Shown here piece after piece: positions 32,557 to 41,289 of a stretch of DNA of 64,000 nucleotides (position 1 is the stretch's first letter; every line of letters starts with the position of its first letter). Origin of the DNA: Nocardia sp. NBC_01503 (GTDB lineage: Bacteria; Actinomycetota; Actinomycetes; Mycobacteriales; Mycobacteriaceae); the NCBI RefSeq assembly GCF_036327755.1, contig NZ_CP109596.1, positions 3,720,001 to 3,784,000 on the forward strand, read 5' to 3'. A program made the translations under genes and the position numbers. Below the pieces are notes generated by a model. The model had not been told where the DNA came from, did not search any database, and saw only the letters and a list, made by a program, of their open reading frames with translations.

Positions 32557-33555
32557 TCAGAACGGCCAGTCGGCGCGCTCGCCCGCCTCGATCAGGGTGA
32601 TCATGTTGAAGGCCGCGTCGGTAAGTCCGCCGAAGGCGTGCCGGTTGTGGCCGCCGCTGGGGGCGTGGCCGAGGCGGTAGCCCGCCAGGTCCCAGGTGTA
32701 GAGCGGGACGGTGGCGGGGACGGCCTTGCCGACGTCGCCGCCGGTGGCCTGTTCATCGGTGATGATGACGACGCGGTCGTGGCCCGCGAAGTGCTTGCGC
32801 ACGGCGAGGGCGGTATCGGTGCCGCCGCCGATGAAATAGCCGTCCGCCTTCCAGCGTTCGACCGCCTTCAGCACCGGTTCGGCCGGGATCATGGGGAAGA
32901 CCAGGCTGTCGGTGTAGGTGCGGTTGTTCCATTGCACCGCTTGCGAATACGACACCACATCGGCGTGTGCGCAGCGGGTCGCCAGGGCGATGCCGAAGAG
33001 TGCCGCGGCATCCCAGCGCCGCAGGGTGCCGTCCTTGGAGAATCCGGCCGCCATGGAGCCCGAGGTGTCGATCAGCACCAGGGTGCGGCCGGGCAGGGCC
33101 GGAATCGACGCCAGCGAATGTGTCAGCGCCTGCTCCAGGGCGTGACCCCAGCGCAGTGACGGCGCGGCCCGGTACGCCGACAGGAACCGCATGGGCAGCT
33201 GTCGCGAGCGGGCCACCTGTGCCGGATCCGCCAGGCGCGCGGCCAGTTTCGCGGCTACATCGTCCGATACCCCGGCCTGGTCGAAATTCCTCAGGTTACG
33301 AAGTTGCGCCATGTAGCCCATGGTCGGGATCAGCGCTTCCCAGACCTTCGCATCCATCGGGCCCGGGAGCCAGCCCGCCACCGATTCCCGGGTCATACCA
33401 GCGGAACGCAGTGTGTCGCGGGCGATTTCGGCATTGCCGAAGAGCCCGCGGCGTTCGTCGACGGGCGTGGCGAGCAGGGTTTCCCGCGCGCGGAGGGTGT
33501 GCAGGGCGGCGGAGGTGGGCGCACCGCGCAGCCGGGCGATATTGAACTTGGCCAT
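32557..33555 (-). CDS. TROVE/Ro60-like protein with shortened ring domain
   Basis: 332 residues from the ATG at 33555 (MAKFNIARLRGAPTSAALHTLR). The C-terminal von Willebrand A domain is complete, with the metal-binding DTSGSM at 163-168, TDEQATGG later and GGGTDTAL. The preceding helical part retains MTRESVAGWLPGPMDAKVWEALIPTMGYMAQLRNLRNFDQAGVSDDVAAKL. Ro60-type proteins usually have about 500 residues; about 200 residues of the HEAT-repeat ring appear to be missing between GAPTSA and LHTLRARETLL, in frame. Ro60 binds Y RNA and misfolded RNA. A Y RNA candidate lies 25 bp upstream on the same strand. Confidence 0.85.
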   Translation of the reverse strand: MAKFNIARLRGAPTSAALHTLRARETLLATPVDERRGLFGNAEIARDTLRSAGMTRESVAGWLPGPMDAKVWEALIPTMGYMAQLRNLRNFDQAGVSDDVAAKLAARLADPAQVARSRQLPMRFLSAYRAAPSLRWGHALEQALTHSLASIPALPGRTLVLIDTSGSMAAGFSKDGTLRRWDAAALFGIALATRCAHADVVSYSQAVQWNNRTYTDSLVFPMIPAEPVLKAVERWKADGYFIGGGTDTALAVRKHFAGHDRVVIITDEQATGGDVGKAVPATVPLYTWDLAGYRLGHAPSGGHNRHAFGGLTDAAFNMITLIEAGERADWPF

Positions 33556-33579
33556 CGAGATTCCCCTGAAAAGTGTGGC

Positions 33580-33714
33580 GCGCCCGAGATCGATGTCGGC
33601 GGCGGTACAGGTCGCTCTACCAAGCTGAGCTACCGAACCCGAAGGCCCGAGCGGGATTCGAACCCGCGACAAACCCCAGCAAAAGGAAGTAACCGCTGCC
33701 TGCGCACCGGGCGC
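33580..33714 (-). ncRNA. Y RNA (YrlA-like) with permuted tRNA-like domain
   Basis: Read on the minus strand, the order is: closing stem GCGCCCG (pairs with CGGGCGC at the other end); second stem GGCAGCGGTTAC pairing with GTACCGCCGCC with one bulge and one mismatch; pyrimidine-rich TTCCTTTT loop; T-arm GCGGGTTCGAATCCCGC (33651-33667); acceptor-like TCGGGCC-TTCG-GGTTCGG hairpin (33633-33650); then D-arm GCTCAGCTTGGTAGAGC (33614-33630). T-arm before D-arm with the acceptor stem closed by a UUCG loop is the layout of the tRNA-mimic module of bacterial Y RNAs, which bind Ro60. It lies directly upstream of the TROVE gene. Ends are approximate. Confidence 0.8.
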
Positions 33715-33784
33715 GAGATCAGACAGTACCGGTGCCGATCCGCGTGCCGCATCCCAATTTCGCACGGTCGTTAAACTGGGCGGT

Positions 33785-34630
33785 ATGCCTGTTGCGCCGT
33801 TTCGGATCGCGGGGGCCGCGGTGGAGGTCGCGGTTCCGGTGCGGTCGGGTGGTGTGCCGGGGGTCGGTATGGCCGGGTTCCGGGGGCGCGCGATGGAGCG
33901 GTTGGACCTGGAGATGGTTCCGTATCCCGCGCTGACCATATTCCTCAATCTGGGCGACGATCTGATCCTCGACGAGGCGAATGGCATTCGGACGCAGGGC
34001 AGTAGCGTCGTGGGCTTCGGTACGGTCGGGGCGCGCGGGGGTGGGCGGGATATCGACGTCATCCAGGTGCGGTTGTCGCCGGTGGCGGCGCATTCCATGC
34101 TGGGTGTCTCATCCGGACTGTCCGGGCAGGTGGTGGCACTGGACGCGCTCTGGGGGCGCGAGGTGGAGCGTATGCGGGAGCGATTGCACGCCACCCGATC
34201 GTGGGATGAGCGGTTCGCGATGGTGGCGGGCGCGCTGGCCGCGCGCGCACGGGCGGGGCGGGCGGTCGATCCGGAGGTGGAGTTCGCGTGGCAGCGAATC
34301 TTATCGAGCCATGGGAGGATTCGAATCGATCGGCTCGCGGACGAGACCGGATGGAGCCGGAAGCGATTGTGGTCGCGGTGCCGATCCCAGCTCGGCCTGA
34401 CACCCAAGTACGGCGCACAGCTGGTCCGATTCGACCATGCGGCGCATCGCCTCGCCGCCGGGCGCAGCGCGGCCCAGGTGTCCGCGGAGAGCGGCTACGT
34501 GGACCAATCCCACTTCCATCGCGATGCCATGGCCTTCACCGGTCTGACGCCCAAGGCTCTTGCCGTGGCACCCTGGCTGGCGGTCGATCCGCTCGCCTGG
34601 GCTGCGCCGGCCTACGCGCCGCGAACGTGA
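33785..34630 (+). CDS. AraC-family transcriptional regulator
   Basis: 281 residues. The C-terminal AraC DNA-binding domain (about 180-270) has two helix-turn-helix units: RIRIDRLADETGWSRKRLWSRCRSQLGLTPKYGAQLVRFDHAAHRL and RSAAQVSAESGYVDQSHFHRDAMAFTGLTPKAL. The N-terminal 160 residues are a beta-rich domain with YPALTIFLNLGDDLILDEANG and DIDVIQVRLSPVAAHSMLG, likely a cupin-type sensor. It is divergent from the Y RNA-TROVE unit with about 70 bp between them, so it may regulate that unit or itself. The effector is unknown. Confidence 0.85.
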   Translation: MPVAPFRIAGAAVEVAVPVRSGGVPGVGMAGFRGRAMERLDLEMVPYPALTIFLNLGDDLILDEANGIRTQGSSVVGFGTVGARGGGRDIDVIQVRLSPVAAHSMLGVSSGLSGQVVALDALWGREVERMRERLHATRSWDERFAMVAGALAARARAGRAVDPEVEFAWQRILSSHGRIRIDRLADETGWSRKRLWSRCRSQLGLTPKYGAQLVRFDHAAHRLAAGRSAAQVSAESGYVDQSHFHRDAMAFTGLTPKALAVAPWLAVDPLAWAAPAYAPRT

Positions 34631-34658
34631 CAGGGGAGTCCGAGGCGTACGCGGTCGG

Positions 34659-35618
34659 TCAGCGCGAGCCGGACAGCCAGCGGCGCAGGCGAGTGGATGT
34701 CGAATCCGCGCGTGGGCGGGGCCGGGTCTGATCGAGCCAGGCGGGCAGCGGTTCTCGCGCCGATACCCAGGTATGCGGTACTCCGCTCGCCCCGGCGCCG
34801 GTATGGGCGGCGACGATGCCACCGACAATCGCGGCGGTGGTATCGGTATCCCCGCCCGCCCCGACGCAGGTGGCGATCGCGGACCGGTAGTCGCCGAGAT
34901 ATGTTGCGGCGACCCAGATCGTGAAGGGGACGGTGTCCTGCGCGGTTACTCGAATGCCGGTGCCGAGCTCCTCGGCGACCTGTTCGACGGGGGCTCCGAG
35001 TAATGCGCGAGCACGGTGGATCAATCGGGTGGTGTCACCGCCGTCGAGTCGGTCGAGGATGGCGGTGATGAATTCCGTGGGCGTGGGCCGGGTTTCGGTC
35101 ATACGCGCCTGCGCCGCCGTGGCGGCCGCGACGGCGATCGCGACAGCGCCGATCACACCTTCGCGATGCCAGTGCGTCACCTGCGCGGATCGAACCGCCT
35201 CGGCGACAACCCTCTCCATATTCCCGGCGTAGAAAGCGCCCAGCGGTGCGACCCGCATGGCCGCACCATTGCCACACGACCCCTGTCGATCGAAGGCCGC
35301 CGCGGACACCTCTCGCCAGTGCACGCCGCGCCGGATCCGCCCCAGCGTGTCCACCGTCATGAATCCGTAGTCGCGTCGCCCGTCGAAGCGCTCGGCGAAG
35401 GCGGCGGCCAGCCGATCCTGCTTGATTTCACCGTGTTCGCGCAGCTCACCGACCACGGTGCAGGCCATCTCGGTGTCATCGGTCCATTCCCACCGCCCGG
35501 CCGGGAGATCACCCGCCGCCAACTCGGCGAGCGGCCGCTGGAGCACCGGAAACTCGGCCCCGACCGCATCGCCCACGGAGAGGCCATCCAGCGAATCAAG
35601 CATCAGATCGACATGCAT
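34659..35618 (-). CDS. ADP-ribosylglycohydrolase family protein
   Basis: 319 residues. The dinuclear magnesium site is visible as GDAVGAEF near the N-terminus, WTDDTEMACTV (about 45-55) and the C-terminal GAGGDTDTTAAIVGGIVAAHTG, the DraG/ARH signature. The protein probably removes ADP-ribose from modified protein, nucleic acid or small molecules. It is alone on the minus strand, convergent with the AraC gene and divergent from the SARP-controlled SDR gene. Because ADP-ribosylation is used in toxin and phage defence as well as in metabolism, its role in this accessory region is open. Confidence 0.88.
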   Translation of the reverse strand: MHVDLMLDSLDGLSVGDAVGAEFPVLQRPLAELAAGDLPAGRWEWTDDTEMACTVVGELREHGEIKQDRLAAAFAERFDGRRDYGFMTVDTLGRIRRGVHWREVSAAAFDRQGSCGNGAAMRVAPLGAFYAGNMERVVAEAVRSAQVTHWHREGVIGAVAIAVAAATAAQARMTETRPTPTEFITAILDRLDGGDTTRLIHRARALLGAPVEQVAEELGTGIRVTAQDTVPFTIWVAATYLGDYRSAIATCVGAGGDTDTTAAIVGGIVAAHTGAGASGVPHTWVSAREPLPAWLDQTRPRPRADSTSTRLRRWLSGSR

Positions 35619-35661
35619 CGCGTCGATGGTAGCTGCGGTCGGATGGCGTTATGCCCCCGGT

Positions 35662-35705
35662 CGTGAGCGCACGGTGAGCGTTCGGTGAGGGCGGTCGGCG
35701 AATGT
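35662..35705 (+). promoter_or_regulatory. SARP-type operator and promoter of the SDR gene
   Basis: CGTGAGC (35662), GGTGAGC (35673) and GGTGAGG (35684) are spaced by exactly 11 bp. Nine bases after the last repeat comes GAATGT (35700), a plausible -10 element. SARP activators bind 11-bp-spaced heptamer repeats overlapping the -35 region. The SARP gene lies one gene downstream. Confidence 0.75.
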
Positions 35706-35743
35706 CTGTGTCACGGAAACAAACCCGAGCACAGGAGTTCCAA

Positions 35744-36520
35744 ATGTCGCAGATCGGCAAGATCGCACTCGTTACCGGCGCTTCCCGTGGGATCGGGCGC
35801 GCTATCGCGCTGCGGTTGGCGGGGGATGGGGCCACGGTGGTGGTGCACTACGGGCGTGATGACGAGGCGGCGGGGAAGACTGTCGCGGAGATCGAGGCAG
35901 CCGGTGGGCGGGCGTTCGCCATTCGCGCGGATCTGGGGTCGCCCGCCGGAATCGACTCGCTGTTCGCCGAATTGGTGCGGAGGCTGCCGGAGGGGCAGCT
36001 CGATATTCTGGTGAACAATGCGGGCGGGGGTGGTGGGAACGGGTCGATCGAGCAGTTGACGCCGGCGGCTGTGGACAGTTTATTCGCGGTGAATGTGTCT
36101 GCGCCGCTGTTCATTTCGCAGCGGGCGATACCGCTGCTGCGGGACGGCGGACGGATCGTCAATATCTCGTCATGCGCGCCGCGGGTGGCGGCACCGGCGC
36201 AGGTGGCCTACGCGATGAGCAAGGGCGCGATCGATGTACTCACCAAAACCCTCGCGGTACAGCTCGGTCCGCGCGGGATCACGGTGAACGCGGTGGCGGC
36301 GGGGGCGACCGAGACCGAGGGGATGGCGGCCTTCCTCGACGGCAATCCGATGGTGCGCGCCAGCATCAGCGCGATGACCGCGCTGGGGCGGGTGGGGCAG
36401 CCCGCCGATATCGCCGATGTGGTGGCCTTCCTCGCCTCCGAGCAGGCGCGCTGGATCACCGCCAATGTGGTCGATGTGAGCGGCGGGACCGCCATCAGCC
36501 CGGCCATCGGTGCCCGGTAG
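35744..36520 (+). CDS. Short-chain dehydrogenase/reductase
   Basis: 258 residues from the ATG at 35744, which has AGGAGTTCCAA upstream; an earlier in-frame ATG at 35702 falls on the promoter. The NAD(P)-binding TGASRGIGRA (about 11-20), the NNAG motif (NNAGGGGGN) and the catalytic S...YxxxK set (NISSCAPRVAAPAQVAYAMSKGAI) are all present. It belongs to the FabG-like classical SDRs. It is the first gene after the SARP-type operator and is followed 43 bp later by the SARP gene, so the two are probably one unit. The substrate is unknown. Confidence 0.88.
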   Translation: MSQIGKIALVTGASRGIGRAIALRLAGDGATVVVHYGRDDEAAGKTVAEIEAAGGRAFAIRADLGSPAGIDSLFAELVRRLPEGQLDILVNNAGGGGGNGSIEQLTPAAVDSLFAVNVSAPLFISQRAIPLLRDGGRIVNISSCAPRVAAPAQVAYAMSKGAIDVLTKTLAVQLGPRGITVNAVAAGATETEGMAAFLDGNPMVRASISAMTALGRVGQPADIADVVAFLASEQARWITANVVDVSGGTAISPAIGAR

Positions 36521-36563
36521 CCGTGCACCCGGTAGCTGGGGAAGTGCGGGCATACTGTGAATC

Positions 36564-39500
36564 GTGCAGTTCGGAATCCTCGGTCCCATCGAAGTCCGCC
36601 TGGCCGACGGAGCTCCGATCGCGGTCGGTGGCCCCCAGGTGAGGGCGCTGGTCGCACTGCTGGCGCTCGATGCGGGCCGGGTGGTTTCGCGGGATCGGTT
36701 GATCGACGGTCTCTACGGGCAGGAGCCGCCCGCCAATGCGGGGCATGCGTTGCAGGCGCAGGTGTCGCGGCTGCGTGGCGCACTGCGCAAGGCCGGTCAC
36801 GACGAAGAGGTCATCGAATCCTCGGCCGCCGGATATCGATTGGCGGTGGCGCCGGGGGAGGTCGACGCGCACCGGTTCGTCGAACTCGCTCAGGATGGTC
36901 GAAAGGCCGTGCACGACAAGGATTTCGCCACCGCCGCCGTACTGCTGGACGAGGCTGCGCGGTTGTGGCGCGGCCCCGCCCTGGCCGATATCGCGGACGC
37001 GCCCTTCGCCGCCGTGCAGACCGTACGCCTCACCGAGGCGCGGCTCGCGGCCCTGGAGGATCGCGCGGAGGCGGCGGTGGCGCTCGGCGATCATCCGACG
37101 GCGCTGGACAGCCTGCCCGAAATCGTTGCGGCGCAACCACTTCGAGAGCGAGCGCGGGCGCTCTTGATGCGTGCGCTGTACGGAGCGGGTCGGCAGGCCG
37201 ACGCCCTGACCCTGTTCGAACAGGGCCGGGAACTGCTCGCCGACGAACTCGGCACCGACCCCTCCGCCGAATTGGCGCAGGCGCATCTGGCGATCCTGCG
37301 CGCGGATGCCGCACCCGAACGCGCCGTTCGCCGACTGCCCACACCATTCACCGAATTCTTCGGGCGCGATACGGAGTTGGCGCGGGTGGCATTGCTGCTC
37401 GCACAGTCCAGATTGGTGACGCTCACCGGTCCGGGCGGGACCGGCAAGACCCGGCTGGCCCTGGCGGCGGGTGCGCGCACCGCCGGATCGGTGTGCTTCG
37501 TGGATCTGGCCCCGCTGGTGGACGGGGCGCAGGTGATCCAGGCCGTGGCGGCGGCGCTGGGCGGGCGCGAGAGCTCCGGCCACAACCCCGGCGAGCCGCG
37601 CGATATCGAGAATCGGGTGCGCGCCGTGCTCGCGGAACGACCGCAGCTGATCGTTCTCGACAATTGCGAGCACCTGATCCTCGACACCGCGCGTCTGCTG
37701 CACCGGTTGCTGCTGGACTGCCCCGGTCTGCGGGTACTGGCCACCAGCCGTGAACCTTTGCGTATCACCGGCGAAACCGTCTTCCCGGTCGGACAATTGC
37801 CCGTGGCCGCGCCCGATGCCGAGGTCGATGAACAACTCGACTGCGCGGCCGTCCGATTGTTCGCCGATCGCGCCGCCGCCGCGCGCCCCGGATTCACCGT
37901 CGATGCCACGACCATCGGCGACGTGCTGCGTGTCTGTGCCCGCCTCGACGGTCTGCCGTTGGCCCTCGAGCTCGCCGCTGCCCGGCTGCGCACCCTGGAC
38001 CTCGACGAGCTCGACGCGCGACTCGGCGACCGCTTCCGCCTGCTCGCTCGCGGCGACCGGACCGCCGAGCCCCGCCATCGCACCCTGGAGGCGGTGGTCG
38101 AATGGAGCTGGGAGCTGCTTGATCCGGCCGAACGTGTACTGGCCCAACGATTCTCGGTGTTCGCGGGCGGAGCCACCGCCCGGATCACCCGCGCGATCTG
38201 CGATATCGACGATGCCGATGAACTGCTCGACGATCTGGCCGAGAAATCACTGGTGGAGGTGTCCGGCGGCCGCTACCGCATGCTGGAGACCATTCGTGAG
38301 TTCGCGCGGCGGCAGGCGATAGCGGCCGGCGAGCATGAGCGGCTGCGGGATGCGCACGCTCGGTACTTCACCGACCTGGCCGAACACGCCGATCCGCTGC
38401 TGCGCGGGGCTGATCAGCTGGATTGGCTGGCCCGGCTGGCCGCCGATGACGGCAATCTGCAGGCGGCACTGCACTGGGCCGCGCGTACCGATCCGGCACT
38501 GGCACAACGGCTCATCGCCGCTCTCACGTGGTACTGGTGGTTGAACGGCCGACCCGGAGACGCCGTCGAGGTAGCAGAACATCTACTGCCCCAACTTGAT
38601 TCGGCGTCGGTGGAGGAGTATGCGCTGTGTGTATCGATGGCGGCGCGGGCCGGCGGCGATTCGCGCGCGGCGATCGAACGCGCGGCCACACTGGTGTCGG
38701 AGTCCCGAACCTCGCTGCGCAGACCGCATGTGGTGTTCCTGCTCGCCATCGCGGGCGGTATGACAACCGCCGATCCGGATCGCTCGCGACAGCTCTTCGG
38801 GTCCGATCCGTGGTCGCGGGCCTTCCTCCGATTGGGTGATGGTCTGGGGATGCGCATGTCCGGGCGAATTCTCGACTCCGAGGCGGAATTCCGCTGTGCC
38901 CTGGACGGTTTCCGTGTCACCGGTGACCGCTGGGGGATCGCCACCGCGTTGGATCAGCTTGCGGCGGTTGCCGACCGGCGCGGCGATCGACCGGCCGCCC
39001 TGGCTCTGATCGATGAGGCCGTGCAGCTCTACACCGAATTGGGCACCGTCGACGACACCGCGGATCTGCTCAATCACCGCGGTGACATCCTCGCCGAGAG
39101 CGATCCCGGCGCCGCCCGCGCCGCCTACGAACGCGCCGCCGAACTCTCCGGTTCGGTGGGCGCGACGGATATGCGCGCCAATGCGATTCGCGGGCTCGGC
39201 GATCTGGAACGCGCGGGCGGGGACCTGTCGAGCGCGCGCGAGCGATATACCGCGGCGCTGAACCTGGTATCCGAAGGTCCGGTGGGCGCGACCGAGGCCC
39301 GTACCCGCGCGCTGGTAGGTCTGGGCTGGGTCGCCGTCGACGAAGGCGATCCGGCCGCGGGGCGCGCCACCCATCGCGCGGCCTTCGAACTCGCCTACCG
39401 CCGACAGCTGCGACCGGCGGCGGCCGCTGCCGTCGAGGGCCTGGCGGGTGTGGCCGCCGCGTGTGGCGATGCCGAGCGTGCGGCAAAACTACTCGGTGCC

Positions 39501-39659
39501 GCCGAAACGCTGCGCGGTCTGCGCTCCGAAGGCGATGGCGCGGTGGCGCGCCTCGTCGTCGAGACCCGCTCCGCCCTGGGCGAATCCAGCTTTCTCGCTG
39601 CCTATCGCGAGGGTCGCGAGTGCACCCCCGACAAGGTGGCGGCACTCATCGGCGAGTGA
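36564..39659 (+). CDS. AfsR/SARP-family large transcriptional activator
   Basis: 1031 residues from a GTG. The N-terminal winged-helix DNA-binding domain (about 1-95; MQFGILGPIEVRLADGAPIAVGGPQVRALVALLAL) and BTAD domain (about 95-245; VDAHRFVELAQDGRKAVHDKDFATAAVLLDEA) identify a SARP. The central NTPase domain has Walker A GPGGTGKTRLA (about 290) and LIVLDNCEHLI, typical of AfsR-like STAND proteins. The C-terminal 350 residues carry tetratricopeptide-type repeats for ligand or partner sensing. Matching 11-bp repeats upstream of the SDR gene and directly after this gene's stop codon suggest it activates both flanking units. Confidence 0.92.
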   Translation: MQFGILGPIEVRLADGAPIAVGGPQVRALVALLALDAGRVVSRDRLIDGLYGQEPPANAGHALQAQVSRLRGALRKAGHDEEVIESSAAGYRLAVAPGEVDAHRFVELAQDGRKAVHDKDFATAAVLLDEAARLWRGPALADIADAPFAAVQTVRLTEARLAALEDRAEAAVALGDHPTALDSLPEIVAAQPLRERARALLMRALYGAGRQADALTLFEQGRELLADELGTDPSAELAQAHLAILRADAAPERAVRRLPTPFTEFFGRDTELARVALLLAQSRLVTLTGPGGTGKTRLALAAGARTAGSVCFVDLAPLVDGAQVIQAVAAALGGRESSGHNPGEPRDIENRVRAVLAERPQLIVLDNCEHLILDTARLLHRLLLDCPGLRVLATSREPLRITGETVFPVGQLPVAAPDAEVDEQLDCAAVRLFADRAAAARPGFTVDATTIGDVLRVCARLDGLPLALELAAARLRTLDLDELDARLGDRFRLLARGDRTAEPRHRTLEAVVEWSWELLDPAERVLAQRFSVFAGGATARITRAICDIDDADELLDDLAEKSLVEVSGGRYRMLETIREFARRQAIAAGEHERLRDAHARYFTDLAEHADPLLRGADQLDWLARLAADDGNLQAALHWAARTDPALAQRLIAALTWYWWLNGRPGDAVEVAEHLLPQLDSASVEEYALCVSMAARAGGDSRAAIERAATLVSESRTSLRRPHVVFLLAIAGGMTTADPDRSRQLFGSDPWSRAFLRLGDGLGMRMSGRILDSEAEFRCALDGFRVTGDRWGIATALDQLAAVADRRGDRPAALALIDEAVQLYTELGTVDDTADLLNHRGDILAESDPGAARAAYERAAELSGSVGATDMRANAIRGLGDLERAGGDLSSARERYTAALNLVSEGPVGATEARTRALVGLGWVAVDEGDPAAGRATHRAAFELAYRRQLRPAAAAAVEGLAGVAAACGDAERAAKLLGAAETLRGLRSEGDGAVARLVVETRSALGESSFLAAYREGRECTPDKVAALIGE

Positions 39660-39968
39660 CGGTGAGCCGATGGTGAGCGCGCGGTGAGCGATCCGCGCGA
39701 CGCTGCTTCCCATGTTGGAGAAGCAATGGTGCAGCAAATCGGGCAGCACATTAAGGCATCTGTCCGATAGTGCGGATGCGTCGCATTTCGTAGTCTCGAA
39801 GGCCGCGCGGGCTCGAGTTCGTGGCCGCGACAGTCGACGTGCCATCGGCTCCGGGCAATCGGATAGCAGATGTCACTTTCGGAACGGGCAAGCCCGTGTC
39901 ACACCCGCGGACCCTATGTCGTCAACCAGTCGACAACCCGGCATGAACCTGATGAACGAGGATTGAGA
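39660..39968 (+). other. Leader between the SARP gene and the FAD oxidoreductase
   Basis: 309 bp. It starts with the SARP-type repeats (39661-39689), so transcription would begin near 39711 and leave a 5' UTR of about 260 nt. A short frame at 39726 (MVQQIGQHIK..., 14 codons, GGAGAAG upstream) could be translated, but I see no conservation argument. No other gene is visible. Confidence 0.5.
39661..39704 (+). promoter_or_regulatory. SARP-type operator and promoter of the FAD oxidoreductase operon
   Basis: GGTGAGC starts at 39661, 39672 and 39683, three exact copies at 11-bp spacing. Nine bases later GACGCT (39699) is a GANNNT -10-like hexamer, the same geometry as at 35662-35705. It begins one base after the SARP stop codon. 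Confidence 0.8.
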
Positions 39969-41282
39969 ATGTCTATCGAGAACCTGCGCACCGCGGTCCG
40001 TGGCGGTGTGATCCTGCCGGGCGACGCCGATTTCGATCGCGCGGCACAGCCGTGGAACTTCGCTGTCACACAATCTGTGGCCGGTGTTGTCGAGGTGGCC
40101 GATGCGCACGATATCGCCGCAGTGCTCGAGTATGCCCGCCGGTCGAGCCGCGCGGTGGTGACACAGCCGACCGGACACGGTGCCACCGGCGACATCGACG
40201 GCGCGATCCTGTTGCGCACCAAGCACTTCGACAGCATCGATATCGACGCCGAGCAGCGTGTCGCACGGGTGGGCAGTGGCGTGCCCTGGGGCCGGGTGCA
40301 GGCCGCGGCGGCCGCGCACGGGCTCACCGGCCTGGCCGGGAGCAACCCGGTCGTGGGCGTCACCGGATACACCCTCGGCGGCGGTTTCGGCTGGTTCGCC
40401 CGCAAGTACGGCTGGGCCTCGAACGCGGTCCGCGCGGTCGAGATCGTCGGTGCCGACGGGAGTCCGCAGCGCGTCACCGCCGACTCCGATCCGGACCTGT
40501 TCTGGGCATTGCGCGGTGGCGGTGGGGATTTCGCGATCGTCACCGGTCTCGAGTTCGAGTTGTTCGAGCTGCCCCGGCTCTACGGCGGTCGGGTGATGTG
40601 GTCGGCCGATCGCACCTCCGAGGTCTTCGACCTGTTCACCGAACTCACCACCGACGCGCCCGCCGAACTGTCGGTGTGGTTGCAGCGCTATCAGATTCCC
40701 GGCATGGCGCCGAGCATCGCGCTCGACTTCGCCTACCTCGGCGATCCCGCCGACGGCCGCCACCTGACCCGGCGGCTCGATGCGATCGACGACATCATCG
40801 CCGACACCCGCGGCGAGCTCAGCCCCGCCGAGATCGGCAAGATCACCGCCGAGCCCACCGATCCCAGCCCGTCGCTCTCGCGCGGTGAACTGCTCACCGG
40901 ACTCGACGACACGGTGGTCAAGACCCTCATCGAGTCGCCCGTCGCGCCGCTGCTCAATGTGCAGATCCGAAACCTCGGTGGCGCGCTGGCACAGGATGTT
41001 CCGGGCGGCGGCGCGCGTGGCGCGGTCACCGAACCCTATGCGCTGTACCTGCTCGGACTCGGGCTGCCGCAGCTGCTCGAGACCATCGGTGACCGGTTCG
41101 CGGAGATCATCGCTTCGCTCGGTACGAGCATCACCGGCGCCAAGCCGTACACCTTCCTGGCTCCCGGGGAGTCCGCCGCCGCGGCCTTCGATGCGCAGAC
41201 CCTGGCGCGACTGCGTGAGCTCAAGCGAAACCGCGATCCGCACAATGTGATTCGCGCCAACTTCCCGGTACTGGGAGATTGA
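39969..41282 (+). CDS. FAD-linked oxidoreductase, BBE-like
   Basis: 437 residues from the ATG at 39969. The FAD-binding type-4 domain covers about 30-200: VVTQPTGHGATGDIDGAILLRTKHFDSIDID, with the histidine that in relatives links to FAD, then GVTGYTLGGGFGWFARKYGWASNAVRAVEIVGADG and DLFWALRGGGGDFAIVTGLEFELF. The C-terminus RDPHNVIRANFPVLGD is the berberine-bridge-enzyme tail. Such enzymes oxidise alcohols or form bonds in secondary metabolites. It leads an operon with an exporter and a quinone oxidoreductase-like gene, under the SARP-type operator. Confidence 0.9.
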   Translation: MSIENLRTAVRGGVILPGDADFDRAAQPWNFAVTQSVAGVVEVADAHDIAAVLEYARRSSRAVVTQPTGHGATGDIDGAILLRTKHFDSIDIDAEQRVARVGSGVPWGRVQAAAAAHGLTGLAGSNPVVGVTGYTLGGGFGWFARKYGWASNAVRAVEIVGADGSPQRVTADSDPDLFWALRGGGGDFAIVTGLEFELFELPRLYGGRVMWSADRTSEVFDLFTELTTDAPAELSVWLQRYQIPGMAPSIALDFAYLGDPADGRHLTRRLDAIDDIIADTRGELSPAEIGKITAEPTDPSPSLSRGELLTGLDDTVVKTLIESPVAPLLNVQIRNLGGALAQDVPGGGARGAVTEPYALYLLGLGLPQLLETIGDRFAEIIASLGTSITGAKPYTFLAPGESAAAAFDAQTLARLRELKRNRDPHNVIRANFPVLGD

Positions 41283-41289
41283 GAATCCG

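Noticed and set aside
33614..33667. A tRNA gene on the minus strand
   Set aside because: D-arm and T-arm sequences are perfect but in the wrong order, there is no anticodon loop between them and the acceptor stem is closed by UUCG. A Y RNA explains all of this.
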